Under the pieces are notes generated by a model that saw only the letters and a list, made by a program, of their open reading frames with translations, ran no database searches and was not told the origin of the DNA. The position numbers were made by a program, and so were the translations under genes. Shown here piece after piece: positions 28,676-37,468 of a stretch of 64,000 bases of DNA. The DNA comes from Bradyrhizobium sp. CB1650 (GTDB taxonomy: Bacteria > Pseudomonadota > Alphaproteobacteria > Rhizobiales > Xanthobacteraceae): positions 5,609,501 to 5,673,500 of the forward strand of contig NZ_CP121695.1 of NCBI RefSeq assembly GCF_029761915.1, given 5' to 3'. Positions within the stretch are counted from its first letter, which is position 1, and each line of letters starts with the position of its first letter.

Positions 28676-29458
28676 CTATTCGGCCGCCGCCGGAGCCGTC
28701 GTGCGGATGAAATTGGGTGGACGCTTCTCAAGAAAGGCCGAGAGCGCTTCCTTGGCTTCGCTGGAGCGGAGCCGCTCGCCGAACTCTCGCCCTTCCACCT
28801 TGGTCGCCGCCTTGACCTGGTCGGCAAAGCTCTGCTTGAGCAGCCGCTTGCTGGCCCGCAATGCGCCGCCCGGTTTTGCTGCGAGCTTCTTCGCAGTTTC
28901 CGTCGCCGTCGCGAACAACTGGTCGTCCGCGACCACGCGAGTGACCAGGCCGAGCTCCGCCGCACGCGCCGCACCGAAGGTCTCGCCCAGCAGGAACAAT
29001 TCCGCCGCCCGCAGATGCCCGATGCGCACCGGGATCGCGTAGCTCGACCCGAACTCCGGCACGAGCGCGAGGTCGATGAACGGCAGCTTGAATTTCGCGC
29101 TCTCGCCCGCGTAGACGAAATCGCAGTGCGTCAGCATCGTGGTTCCGCCTCCGACGGCCAAGCCCTGCACGGCCACCACGATCGGCTTCTCGAACCTGAT
29201 GAACGCATCCATCAAGCGGGCCTGCGGGGTTTCGCCCGGCTCCGGGGTCTTGAGAAAATCCTTGACGTCATTGCCGGCACAGAAGGTGTCGCCGGCGCTG
29301 TGCCAGAGCACAACGCGCACCCCCTCGTCTTCGGCAGCCTCGTTGAGGATCTGCGCCAGCTGCGTGTACATGCCGTTCGTCATCGCGTTCTTCCGCTCGG
29401 GACGATTGAATTCGACCCGAAGGATGCCGTTGGAACGCTCCGTCAGAATATCGCTCAT
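28676..29458 (-). CDS. Crotonase-family protein, probable enoyl-CoA isomerase
   Basis: A 260-residue crotonase fold with the CoA-binding SAGDTFCAGNDVKDFL and oxyanion AVQGLAVGGGTTMLTHCD. The two glutamates of a true enoyl-CoA hydratase are absent: GGGCE is GGGTT, and the usual GQPE is KLPF. Instead it has LVPEFGSSYAIP, the arrangement of PECI/Eci1-type delta3,delta2-enoyl-CoA isomerases, where that Glu is the single base. The start at 29458 has AAGGAAG upstream. Isomerase activity is inferred from these residues. Confidence 0.85.
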   Translation of the reverse strand: MSDILTERSNGILRVEFNRPERKNAMTNGMYTQLAQILNEAAEDEGVRVVLWHSAGDTFCAGNDVKDFLKTPEPGETPQARLMDAFIRFEKPIVVAVQGLAVGGGTTMLTHCDFVYAGESAKFKLPFIDLALVPEFGSSYAIPVRIGHLRAAELFLLGETFGAARAAELGLVTRVVADDQLFATATETAKKLAAKPGGALRASKRLLKQSFADQVKAATKVEGREFGERLRSSEAKEALSAFLEKRPPNFIRTTAPAAAE

Positions 29459-29489
29459 CGTTTGCTTCCTTTCATGTTCATGGCAGCGT

Positions 29490-30716
29490 CTACGCAACGC
29501 GTTCCCTGGCTCCCGAGATGACGCCGGTTTCGCGCAGGCTCTCGATGCTCTTGGTGTCGAAGCCGAGCTCACCGAGGATCTGCTCAGTATGCTCGCCGAG
29601 ATCCGGTGCACGCTGAGCCGGAGTCTTTGGGACGCCGTGAATCTGGATCGGGCTAGAGATCGTCGAGGTCATCTTGCCGCCCGCGCCGTTGAGCGGGACG
29701 ATGATCTCGTTTGCCGTCAATTGCGGATCGTTGATGACCTCTTGCGGCCCGCGCACTTCACCGAAGGTGACGTTCACGCCGGCAAACACCGAATGCCAAT
29801 GCGCCATGGGCTGGGCGCCGAAGACCTCGTCAAAGACCTCCGTGAGCTTCGGCATGTTCGCGACGAGTTGCGCAGGATCGGAGAAGCGCGGATCGGTCAG
29901 CAGATCGGTGCGGCCGATGGCATTTGCCACAGCCGCAAGCTTATCCGGCGTCACCAACAGAACGAACCAGCTTCCGTCGGCGGCACGATAGACGTTCATC
30001 GCCGCATTGGCGGGATGCGTACGGTCGTGCATCGGCGGAAACTTCGCGCCGGCAAGAGCTGCCTGAATCGAAACGCTCGCAGACCACACGCCCTGAGCCA
30101 GCAGCGACGTCGTGACATACGCGCCTTTGCCGGTGCGCTCGCGCCGGTACAGGGCGGTCACGATCGCCGAATAGAGACCGACGGCGGTCGCATTGTCGCC
30201 GCTGCCCCCGACCGGCCAGGTCGGCGGCGCGCCGGCATCGCGCGTCATCGACAACAGGCCGCTGCGTGCCCAGTAGGAGGTGATGTCAAAGCCGGGCAGA
30301 TTGGCGTCCGGCCCGTGCTCGCCGAAACCGGTGAGGTCGGCGTAAATCAGGCGCGGGTTCCATCCCGCGACGTCGTCATACTCAAGCTTCAGCTTCTTCC
30401 GCGCATGGTGCGGCGTATTGACGATGAACACGTCGGCCCAGTTGGCAAGCTCGAAGATGACCTGCTGTGCGGCCGGGGACTTGAGATCGAGCGCGATGCT
30501 GCGCTTGTTGCGGTTGGCGAGATGCCACTGATAGGCGTCCTGGGCATGCGGTTGGACCGGTGTCTTGTGCCCCTGCCGCCAAGGGTCGCCGTGCGGCGGC
30601 TCGACCTTGATGACGTCGGCGCCGAAATCGGACAGGATCACGGCGGTGCCCGGCGCCGCGACGAAGCTCGAGAAGTCCACGACTTTCAAGCCTGAGAAGA
30701 TGTTTTCGTTGGCCAT
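29490..30716 (-). CDS. CaiB/BaiF family (class III) CoA transferase
   Basis: A 408-residue class III CoA transferase. It begins GLKVVDFSSFVAAPGTAVILSDFGADVIKVEPPHGDPWR, the family's typical N-terminus. The catalytic Asp is most likely that of ADLTGFGEHGP, and the C-terminal domain reads VRGPQEVINDPQL. It would move CoA between a small acid and an acyl-CoA to activate a substrate of this operon. The ATG at 30716 has GGAGAG upstream. Confidence 0.92.
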   Translation of the reverse strand: MANENIFSGLKVVDFSSFVAAPGTAVILSDFGADVIKVEPPHGDPWRQGHKTPVQPHAQDAYQWHLANRNKRSIALDLKSPAAQQVIFELANWADVFIVNTPHHARKKLKLEYDDVAGWNPRLIYADLTGFGEHGPDANLPGFDITSYWARSGLLSMTRDAGAPPTWPVGGSGDNATAVGLYSAIVTALYRRERTGKGAYVTTSLLAQGVWSASVSIQAALAGAKFPPMHDRTHPANAAMNVYRAADGSWFVLLVTPDKLAAVANAIGRTDLLTDPRFSDPAQLVANMPKLTEVFDEVFGAQPMAHWHSVFAGVNVTFGEVRGPQEVINDPQLTANEIIVPLNGAGGKMTSTISSPIQIHGVPKTPAQRAPDLGEHTEQILGELGFDTKSIESLRETGVISGARERVA

Positions 30717-30742
30717 TTGCGTCTCTCCTGAATTGATTGTCA

Positions 30743-31582
30743 TCACCGGCCCGCGAAATGCGGGGCGCGCTTCTCGAGGAAGGCCGAGGTGCCTTCCCTC
30801 TTGTCTTCCGTCCCGGCGCACAGGCCGAAGTAGGAGGCTTCGAGGACCAGACCTTCGGCCTGGCTTGCCTCTATTCCGTGGTTCACTGCGTCGAGCGCGT
30901 ATTTGACGGCGATCGGCGCATTGGCGGCGATCTCATTCAAGATTGCCTCTGCGCGCGCGATTAGGTCCGCGGCCGGGAGGATCTCGTTGACGAGGCCGAT
31001 GCGGTAGGCCTCCTGTGCGCTGATGATTCCGCCCGACAGGATGAGCTGGAGCGCACGCCCCTTGCCGACGAGCCGCGGCAGCCGCTGCGTGCCGCCACCA
31101 CCGGGAAGCAGTCCGAGCTTCACCTCGGGCTGGCCGAACTTCGCGTGCTCCACACTGATGCGGATGGTGCACGCCATCGCGGTCTCGCAACCGCCGCCCA
31201 GCGCAAATCCGTTGATCGCTGCAACTACGGGCTTGCCGAGATTCTCAATCAGATCGAGAACTCTCTGGCTATGACGGCTCGACCGTTCAGCCTCGATCGC
31301 GCTCGCTTTCGCCAGGCCGCCGATATCGGCGCCGGCGATGAAGGCCTTGTCGCCCGCGCCGGTCAGGATGACGCCGCGCACCGCGGAGTCGTTCTGCGCA
31401 TCCGCGAACGCGGTCTGCAGGTCCTGCCATGTCGGTGCGTTCAGGGCATTGAGCACCTTGGGCCGGTTGACCGTCACATAGGCGATCGCGTCCCGCTTCT
31501 CATAGAGAACGTTCGCAAGCGTTGGCACTGTCGAAACGGTGGGGACAAGCGCCGGTGGCGGCGTAACTGCTGCTGTCGACAT
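30743..31582 (-). CDS. Enoyl-CoA hydratase (crotonase family)
   Basis: A 279-residue enoyl-CoA hydratase. Both catalytic glutamates are present, in GFALGGGCETAM and KFGQPEVKLGLLPGGGGTQRLPR, with the oxyanion pair and AFIAGADIGGLA for CoA. A Pro/Val-rich leader of about 25 residues precedes the fold (STAAVTPPPALVPTVSTVPT). The start at 31582 has AGGAGC upstream. It complements the isomerase-like crotonase downstream and lies between the acyl-CoA dehydrogenase and the CoA transferase genes. Confidence 0.93.
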   Translation of the reverse strand: MSTAAVTPPPALVPTVSTVPTLANVLYEKRDAIAYVTVNRPKVLNALNAPTWQDLQTAFADAQNDSAVRGVILTGAGDKAFIAGADIGGLAKASAIEAERSSRHSQRVLDLIENLGKPVVAAINGFALGGGCETAMACTIRISVEHAKFGQPEVKLGLLPGGGGTQRLPRLVGKGRALQLILSGGIISAQEAYRIGLVNEILPAADLIARAEAILNEIAANAPIAVKYALDAVNHGIEASQAEGLVLEASYFGLCAGTEDKREGTSAFLEKRAPHFAGR

Positions 31583-31641
31583 ATCGATTGCTCCTGTCTG
31601 AGGGGTGGGCCGGCACGCGGGCGCCGGCCCGGTCCGCGAGA

Positions 31642-32862
31642 TCACACGAAGGCGCTGAAACCGGTGATCGCCTTGCCGACGATCAGGTTCTGCATCTGGT
31701 AAGTGCCTTCGTAGGAATAGATCGCTTCGGTGTCGGCAAAGAAGCGCGCCACGTTGTAGTCAACCAGGATCCCGTTGCCGCCCATCGCCTCGCGGGCCCA
31801 GGCGACCGTTTCACGCGCCTTGCTCGTGCAGAACGCCTTGACGATCGCTGCCTGCGCATCCGTCAGCTTGCCTTCGGTTTCCAGCTGCACCGAGCGGACC
31901 AGCATCGATTGGCAGGCCACGATGTTGCCCAACATCTTCGCCAGCAGCTCCTGAATGAGCTGGAACGATCCGATCGGCCTGCCGAACTGCATGCGCTCCT
32001 GGGCGTATTTGAGTGCGTTTTCGTAGGCGCCCATCTGGGCGCCCGTGATTTCCCAACCGACGCCATGCCGGGTGCCGCGCAGCACCAGCGCAGGGTCGCG
32101 GAACGATCCCTGGCCGCCCTGAAGACGATTCGCATCGGGCACGCGGCAGTCGGTCATCGTGATCTGGCCGTTCTGCACGACCTTCAGCGCGATCTTGTTG
32201 TGCATCTTCTCGACGATGAAGCCGGGCGTCGTCTTGTTCTCGACGATGAAACCCCTGACCTGGTTGTCGGCGACGTCGCGCGCCCAGACGATCGAGATGT
32301 CGCACCACGGAGCGTTGCCGATCCACCGCTTCTGACCGTTGACGATCCAGGTGTCGCCGTCGCGCTTCGCCGTGGTCGTGAGACCGCCACCAGCCCCGGA
32401 GCCCACCAGCGGCTCGCTCAGCGCGAAGCAGCCGACCTTTTCCATACGCGCCATCGGCGGCAGCCATTTCTGCTTCTGCTCCTCGGTGCCGGCGAGAAGG
32501 ATGGAATTCATCGCGAGACCGGTGTGGACGCCATGGAAGGTGCAGAACGAAACATCGGTCCGCGCGATCTCGAGGGCGACCAGGCCGAACAGCAAGGGGC
32601 TCCCGCCCGGGCAGCCGTAACCATTGATGCCGAGACCGGCGATGTTCAGCTCCTTGTACGACGGGAGCAATTCGAACGGGAACGAGTCCTCGACCCAGTA
32701 TTTGTTGATGATGGGCTGGACCTTCGTCTCCATGTAGGCGCGTACCTTCTTGACGACCGCGCGCTCCTCGTCGGAGAGCAGTTCAGCGAATTGAAAGAAG
32801 TCGGCGTTCGGCGGCGGAAGCTGCTTCGGTGCCGAGGGCTTGAGCGCAGGTGAAGTTGCCAT
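31642..32862 (-). CDS. Acyl-CoA dehydrogenase, glutaryl-CoA-dehydrogenase-like branch
   Basis: This 406-residue flavoprotein oxidises an acyl-CoA to its enoyl-CoA. Landmarks are CFALSEPLVGSGAGG, KRWIGNAPWCDISIVWAR, ARETVAWAREAMGGNGI and the catalytic Glu in IYSYEGTYQMQNLIVGKAITG. The position of that Glu and the YEGT..I.GRAITG-like end resemble glutaryl-CoA dehydrogenases and plant ACX4. It is the first gene of the minus-strand operon 32862-26709. A copy of the conserved 65-nt element lies 59-123 bases upstream of the start. Confidence 0.92.
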   Translation of the reverse strand: MATSPALKPSAPKQLPPPNADFFQFAELLSDEERAVVKKVRAYMETKVQPIINKYWVEDSFPFELLPSYKELNIAGLGINGYGCPGGSPLLFGLVALEIARTDVSFCTFHGVHTGLAMNSILLAGTEEQKQKWLPPMARMEKVGCFALSEPLVGSGAGGGLTTTAKRDGDTWIVNGQKRWIGNAPWCDISIVWARDVADNQVRGFIVENKTTPGFIVEKMHNKIALKVVQNGQITMTDCRVPDANRLQGGQGSFRDPALVLRGTRHGVGWEITGAQMGAYENALKYAQERMQFGRPIGSFQLIQELLAKMLGNIVACQSMLVRSVQLETEGKLTDAQAAIVKAFCTSKARETVAWAREAMGGNGILVDYNVARFFADTEAIYSYEGTYQMQNLIVGKAITGFSAFV

Positions 32863-33197
32863 TTCGATCTCCGTTCGATGCTAGGCCTGCGACTGCGGCA
32901 GGCGTCTCATTCCAATGCATCGAACATAGTGAAGCTGGCGACGGACGCCTTTGCATCGCGTGCTGTCATCTTGTCATTTGTTGCTGGCGGTCGAGGCTGC
33001 AGATGCAAATGCCAAGACAATGGTCCCGCACATATCGGGGATCGTGTGGGTGATGCAGAATGCGGATCGAAGCGCAATGTGCAATGCCAGAAAACGCAGG
33101 ATTCGCGTCTGTGCAGGTGTCCACCAACGACCATTTTCAAGAGCGTCGGCGGAAGGTTGCGACTTTCAGATTCAGGCCAACACAGGAGGCGCTCGCG
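32863..33197. other. Upstream region of the acyl-CoA operon
   Basis: There is no credible gene here. It holds conserved element copy A (32921-32985) and otherwise unremarkable DNA up to the AraC remnant. Confidence 0.5.
32921..32985 (-). repeat. Conserved 65-nt element, copy A
   Basis: On the + strand it starts CGAACATAGTGAAG and has the core TTGCATCGCGTGCTGTCATC followed by TTGTCAT exactly 30 bases after its first base. Copies B (34947-35010) and C (39937-40001, inverted) have the same order; B has the same 30-base spacing. It lies upstream of the acyl-CoA dehydrogenase gene and is oriented with it. A promoter, leader RNA, small peptide gene or mobile repeat are all possible. Confidence 0.6.
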
Positions 33198-33430
33198 CTA
33201 GATCGTCGGTGACGGTTTCGGTTGTCGCAATCCACACTCCTGGCGAAATCGACCAGGTGCCGGAACCGTTGCTTGGCTGAATGCTCTTGTGAAATTGGCC
33301 TGGCTGGAAAAGCTGAGCGCCAGCGCCATATCAACCAATGGCCGGTCGCCGTGTATCAATAAGGCTTTCGCGCGCACGAGGCGCTTCAGATGACGGGCCG
33401 AAGTATGAAGGCCCGCTTTGGTGGCCAGCG
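33198..33430 (-). pseudogene. Decayed AraC-family regulator (C-terminal HTH remnant)
   Basis: The minus strand translates without interruption to TSARHLKRLVRAKALLIHGD, then RPLVDMALALSFSSQANFTRAF and SQATVPAPGRFRQE, ending at a TAG (33200-33198). This aligns position by position with the C-terminal helix-turn-helix of the intact AraC protein at 35081-36076 (VSARRLDRAKALLMQGERSL, VDIALALSFSDQASFTRAF, RQATGQAPGQYRREF). The frame has a stop just upstream (about 33447), and no start or N-terminal domain remains. It is a truncated paralogue. Confidence 0.82.
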
Positions 33431-33547
33431 CAGGTCGAGCCGCGAGTCAGCAGGATATGAATCGGCCTCCCCAACAACGCGACCAACGATGTGCGTATGG
33501 CGCCGAACAGGAAACCTTTAGCAATCCCTAAGATAGGGGCTACTTGC

Positions 33548-34549
33548 CTACTTTTGCTCAGGCGGGGTCATCGCCGTCCTTACGCCACCCGTGCGGCTCA
33601 TAGCTTCAGCCGCCTTGACTGGTTTTGCCGGCTCTGGAGAGGTCGCAGCCGCGCTGCTTACGAAGCGCCCCTGCACCGATTTGGGCGTCAGCTCGACCAT
33701 CGATGCATTGGGGCCGCCCGCCTGAGCAACCATATCGGTCGTGACGAGATTGGTCAGTCGCAATTCGTCCCGAGACAGTTCATGCAGATCTTCCCACGGC
33801 GGCACGTTCAGCGACAGCGACAATAGATCGCCCGCGCCGCCCATATCGAAGGTGTATTTTGCGAGACGCCCGATATCGCGTTCCACGATCATCAGATCAT
33901 CTGCGCTGTAGGTCGCGGCCTTGGCGTCGTTAGCGCGGTCGCCGAGCCAGATCTGATGCACCCGGACATGCGCAGTCTCGGGCACATACCGCGTCTTGCC
34001 CGACAGGAGCAGGAACACGCACATCGATTCGCAATAAGCCACCGGCGCGATGTTCGCAGGAGCGCCCTGGGCGGTACGGGTCTGGACGCTGGTGCCGACG
34101 GTGGTCAGTGCCCCGAGTTCACGGAAACGCCGTCCAAGCGCGATCGAGGCGTTGACCGAACCGCCGCTGGAATCCAGCACGATGGTCGCGCCGCCGAGCT
34201 GTCGGCCACGGGCGAACTCATCAAAATCTCTTGGGGTATCATCCGTCACGATCCCGGCCGCGCTGACCCAGCCCCGGCAATTCGGCTGGCAGTCGACCCA
34301 GGTGAACTTCATCGGCAATTTGCGTTGTTCGAGGGCGACGCCGGCATGAACAGAGCCGCTCAGCACAGCCATCAATGCGATGCAAAGTCCGGCGCCAACG
34401 AGCAGCACCCATCCCCGGATTTCCGTCCAACCAGCGCGATTAGAGGCTCCACCGGAGAGGCGGACACGCTTCGAGGATTCGACTCTCGAGATTGTCGCCA
34501 GGTTGATCAAGAGCGAAGCGGCCAGCAGGTACACTGGTATCACGAACAT
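33548..34549 (-). CDS. ClpP-fold periplasmic/membrane protein
   Basis: A 333-residue protein with two N-terminal hydrophobic segments (about 2-18 and 47-67), then a ClpP/crotonase-like domain. It has LDSSGGSVNASIALGRRFRELG (oxyanion/Gly-rich region), YCESMCVFLLLSGKTRYV (candidate nucleophile Ser between two Cys) and AHVRVHQIW (candidate His). This is the pattern of uncharacterised periplasmic COG3904-type proteins. Two Cys pairs (VDCQPNCRGW and CESMC) may form disulfides. It probably shares a transcript with the small gene 19 bases upstream. Peptidase activity is not proven. Confidence 0.8.
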   Translation of the reverse strand: MFVIPVYLLAASLLINLATISRVESSKRVRLSGGASNRAGWTEIRGWVLLVGAGLCIALMAVLSGSVHAGVALEQRKLPMKFTWVDCQPNCRGWVSAAGIVTDDTPRDFDEFARGRQLGGATIVLDSSGGSVNASIALGRRFRELGALTTVGTSVQTRTAQGAPANIAPVAYCESMCVFLLLSGKTRYVPETAHVRVHQIWLGDRANDAKAATYSADDLMIVERDIGRLAKYTFDMGGAGDLLSLSLNVPPWEDLHELSRDELRLTNLVTTDMVAQAGGPNASMVELTPKSVQGRFVSSAAATSPEPAKPVKAAEAMSRTGGVRTAMTPPEQK

Positions 34550-34568
34550 GATAGCGTAACCTCGACCG

Positions 34569-34841
34569 CTATCGGGTGGGATCTGCCGTACCGCGGCGGT
34601 GTACATACACCGGCGACAGGTGATGGTGCCCGGCCGACGGTGCGGCTTCGGAACCAGAGCCTTGCCAGGATTGATGCTTGGCCTGCCATTTTGGGCCGGG
34701 GCCGCGCATGTAATGCAGTTCGGGCCGGTAGCTGTCGCGCACGTCCATGATCAGGTTGTGAATGACGCTGGCGAAGTCGGATGCCGACTCAGCCGTCTTG
34801 TGAGCAAAACCTGACAATGCGTTTGGATCTATGATTCTCAT
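34569..34841 (-). CDS. Hypothetical protein of 90 residues
   Basis: The sequence begins MRIIDPNALSGFAHKTAESASDFASVIHNLIMDVRDSYRPELHYMRGPGPKW, with no known domain. The C-terminus is Gly/Ser/His-rich. An ATG at 34841 follows a GTG and has GAGGAAC upstream, which supports translation. It lies downstream of element copy B and just before the ClpP-fold gene. The function is unknown. Confidence 0.65.
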   Translation of the reverse strand: MRIIDPNALSGFAHKTAESASDFASVIHNLIMDVRDSYRPELHYMRGPGPKWQAKHQSWQGSGSEAAPSAGHHHLSPVYVHRRGTADPTR

Positions 34842-34946
34842 CACGAAGTTCCTCAGTCATCTTGCCGTTCGATATCGGCGCTAGGCGAGTCGTGACGTTC
34901 GCTGGAGCGCAACAGTCACGGTTCTTGCGCCTTGCTTCATCGCAAT

Positions 34947-35010
34947 CGAACATAGCGAAGGGACCGGCCGAATTCCTTGCATCGCGTGCTGTTGTTTTGT
35001 CATTTTTTGC
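34947..35010 (-). repeat. Conserved 65-nt element, copy B
   Basis: On the + strand it starts CGAACATAGCGAAG and has the core TTGCATCGCGTGCTGTTGTT followed by TTGTCAT, with spacing identical to copy A. It lies between the intact araC-type gene and the 90-residue gene, oriented with both. The conserved ends and variable middle argue that the outer blocks are the functional part. Confidence 0.6.
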
Positions 35011-35080
35011 CGCCAGACATGATGAGGGTAGCCGTACGAGACCATCGCCTTGAAGAGTGAGGCGGCTGCGACCTGCGAAT

Positions 35081-36076
35081 TCACGCCAGCATCGGAGGGG
35101 CCTGCCCGATATCCGCCGATGACGAATCGTGTTGTCGCGATCCAAACTCGCGGCGATATTGGCCGGGCGCCTGGCCTGTTGCTTGCCTGAATGCTCGTGT
35201 GAAACTGGCTTGGTCGGAAAAGCTGAGCGCCAGTGCAATGTCCACCAACGATCGCTCACCTTGCATCAACAAGGCTTTCGCGCGGTCAAGGCGCCTGGCG
35301 CTAACGTAGCGATGAGGAGGTTGTCCGACGGCATGCCTGAAGGCCCGCGCAAAGTGGTATCGGCTCAGGCAAGCAATGGATGCCATGAGATCAAGGGTGA
35401 GATCGCCCTCCAGGTTCGTTTCAATGTAATCCAGCACACGCTGGAGCCTGCGTCGGTCTAGCGCTCCAGTTGCGCGCGGGAACACGGACTGGCGGTTCGA
35501 TGCCCTGATGCACTTTTGAACCAACCTCGCCGCCAGACTGGAGGCGAGGCCCTCAATAAGCAGACTGCCGGCAGAGGTTTCGGTCTCTAGCTCAGATGCG
35601 ATGGCACATCCGATCTCGGCCAACAGCGGATCCTCGAAAGCACTTTCGTAGCTCAACGCGCCGATTGCAGACTCATCGATATCGAAATTGCCCGGCGAGA
35701 AGTGGCTGAGTGGAAGATAGACATGCAACACTCCGCTCATATCTTCGGTGATATCGACCGAGCCTTCCTGCAAACCAGGAGGAGAGATCCAAACTGCTCC
35801 TCGTCGTACGACGATCCGACTTTCGATGCCCGGGGCACGCCGCGCAATGAATGAATTATTGCCGCGGACATCGACACACATCCTGATATCGGATTGTGGG
35901 GTGGTCCATGGGATCACCGCCTTGCTGACACTGCACAATTGGGCGGACAGGCCGGCCCAGCCTCGATTCATCGATGTTAGCAGCACATTCACCGGACCAT
36001 GCTTCCCCCAGAAATCGTAGTACGGCCACGGCTCATTGTGGGCCGCGGCGGCCGCTTGCTCCTGTCGAACGTCCAT
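35081..36076 (-). CDS. AraC-family transcriptional regulator
   Basis: A 331-residue regulator. The N-terminal cupin-like effector domain (about 20-220) is of the AraC-binding-like type. The C-terminal domain has two helix-turn-helix units: DLTLDLMASIACLSRYHFARAFRHAVGQPP and RSLVDIALALSFSDQASFTRAFRQATGQAPGQYRR. The ATG at 36076 has AGGAGC six bases upstream. The effector and targets are unknown. It has a truncated paralogue at 33198-33430, and each of the two is next to a copy of the same intergenic element. Confidence 0.9.
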   Translation of the reverse strand: MDVRQEQAAAAAHNEPWPYYDFWGKHGPVNVLLTSMNRGWAGLSAQLCSVSKAVIPWTTPQSDIRMCVDVRGNNSFIARRAPGIESRIVVRRGAVWISPPGLQEGSVDITEDMSGVLHVYLPLSHFSPGNFDIDESAIGALSYESAFEDPLLAEIGCAIASELETETSAGSLLIEGLASSLAARLVQKCIRASNRQSVFPRATGALDRRRLQRVLDYIETNLEGDLTLDLMASIACLSRYHFARAFRHAVGQPPHRYVSARRLDRAKALLMQGERSLVDIALALSFSDQASFTRAFRQATGQAPGQYRREFGSRQHDSSSADIGQAPPMLA

Positions 36077-36181
36077 GACCCGCTCCTGCAAGTTGACCTC
36101 AACGTTGCTCGCCCTCTGGTGATCCGGGAGATCGCCGTCGTCAGATAGGCGCCGGCTGGTTTTCGCCCGCTACCCCGCTCC

Positions 36182-36667
36182 TCAGGCTGCGATGCTGGAA
36201 CGACTTGCGTCCACGCGCTCAGCCTTGTTGTTCCGGGCTTCGATGGTCTTGACGGAGTTTTCAAATGCCCTTTCCAAAACCCGCCTGCCGATGGTCCCGA
36301 GCACGAAGCCGAGCAACCGCCCCGTCAGGCTTTTGCCGTCGCGTATGACGACCACATCAATGTCGGTCGTGCCGTTAGGCCGACGAGTGAAGGTGTAGAT
36401 GTGCCCCGACGCGCCACCCCAGACATTGGAATCGATCGTCGTGAGAACGATGCGGTCGGGATTGGACCAGTCGTAGTGCAGGCGCTCCCAGATGCCGGCC
36501 GAACCCTCCGTGACGTCGGCCTGTGAGTTGCCCTTGAAATGCACCTTCAGGTATTCGTTGGCGCTGTTGCCAAAGAGCTTGGAGCGGCCCGGCCCGAAAT
36601 CGGTGAGCCCGGCAACGTACTGCTCGGGAGTCGCGGTGGTTGTCCGATGAAGGTAGATGGTCGACAT
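36182..36667 (-). CDS. SRPBCC (START/polyketide cyclase-like) protein
   Basis: A 161-residue protein that fits the SRPBCC helix-grip fold: YLHRTTTATPEQYVAGLTDFGPGRSKLF at the start, WERLHYDWSNPDRIVLTTIDSNVW in the sheet, and a long C-terminal helix with TIGRRVLERAFENSVKTIEARN. Such proteins bind hydrophobic ligands. No catalytic residues can be assigned. It is separate from its neighbours by about 50-100 bases. Confidence 0.75.
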   Translation of the reverse strand: MSTIYLHRTTTATPEQYVAGLTDFGPGRSKLFGNSANEYLKVHFKGNSQADVTEGSAGIWERLHYDWSNPDRIVLTTIDSNVWGGASGHIYTFTRRPNGTTDIDVVVIRDGKSLTGRLLGFVLGTIGRRVLERAFENSVKTIEARNNKAERVDASRSSIAA

Positions 36668-36717
36668 GTGTCGCTTCCCTGTTCTATGTCCAACAACCGC
36701 TCCGGTTCGTGTCGAAG

Positions 36718-37044
36718 TCAGTTCGTGGCCGCGTTCGCCTTGCGAACGGTAACGCTCTCGCCGTTCCGGCTGATCTCGATCGCGCCAGCTGACTGCGGCG
36801 TTGAGAGAACCACGCGCTGGCCAGGAGCAAGGACGGATACGACGCGGACCGGCGTTCCTGCCTCACCCTGCGCAAGGGTGGCGACGACGTGAAATCCGTC
36901 ACGCTCTACAGTGTAGTAAGCGATCCCCGATACCCCGCCGAGGTCGATACTCTTGCCCTCAATTGGGCGCAAACCGTCGGCATGGGCGGACGCCAGAGAG
37001 GCGATGGTGAATGCAACGGCGAAAAGTGTGCGGCGGATTGACAT
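36718..37044 (-). CDS. Small secreted hypothetical protein
   Basis: A 108-residue protein with a Sec signal peptide (MSIRRTLFAVAFTIASLASAHA). The mature part, DGLRPIEGKSIDLGGVSGIAYYTVERDGFHVVATLAQG, suggests a small beta domain. No cysteine remains after processing, and no family is recognised. The start is an ATG behind GGAGAAATC. The function is unknown. Confidence 0.75.
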   Translation of the reverse strand: MSIRRTLFAVAFTIASLASAHADGLRPIEGKSIDLGGVSGIAYYTVERDGFHVVATLAQGEAGTPVRVVSVLAPGQRVVLSTPQSAGAIEISRNGESVTVRKANAATN

Positions 37045-37105
37045 GGCGATTTCTCCTATCAGTTCGGAAAGTTGTGCCGGGCGTCGAGCACGGCCACGCT
37101 GTTAA

Positions 37106-37291
37106 TCACGACAACGGTTCACCACCCTGGTGAATCCAGGTTCCGTTGACGGAATGAACGATCGGAACGTTGTCGTGCTGGCCGACGGAATCGGACGATG
37201 GAAAAACGCTCTCGTACATCGCGCGGGCCTCTCGGATCAGACGGAGCCGTTCGCGCTCGGCTTTCGGGATAAATTGGATCACTTCACCCAT
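37106..37291 (-). CDS. Small hypothetical protein of 61 residues
   Basis: The sequence begins MGEVIQFIPKAERERLRLIREARAMYESVFP. An Arg/Glu-rich amphipathic helix is followed by a polar tail. Short proteins with this VIQFIPKxERER start are seen in Bradyrhizobium. An alternative start lies four codons upstream. The function is unknown. Confidence 0.65.
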   Translation of the reverse strand: MGEVIQFIPKAERERLRLIREARAMYESVFPSSDSVGQHDNVPIVHSVNGTWIHQGGEPLS

Positions 37292-37386
37292 GTTCGCCTC
37301 CAACTGTCATGCCGTGGTTCCGGCAGGTCATGGCGGGGAGATGGGGCCAAAGGCCTGGGACAACAGGCGGGAAACCGGAAGCCATC

Positions 37387-37403
37387 CTTCCGGATTTTGG
37401 AAG
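37387..37403. promoter_or_regulatory. Inverted repeat CTTCC-N7-GGAAG downstream of the LysR gene
   Basis: CTTCCGGATTTTGGAAG has the same arms and spacing as the site beside the LysR start (38374-38390). Its position, 66 bases beyond the LysR stop and about 100 bases upstream of the 61-residue gene, makes it a possible operator for that gene. Confidence 0.4.
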
Positions 37404-37468
37404 ACGTGGTCGCTTTGGCGGCCGAAAGCGACCGCATTCGCTCAGCAAGGAGGTCGCAGCGTCGCTGC

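Noticed and set aside
26922..29042. A 706-codon + strand frame across the acyl-CoA operon
   Set aside because: It lies antisense to two well-supported genes and spans their gap. It shows no family match.
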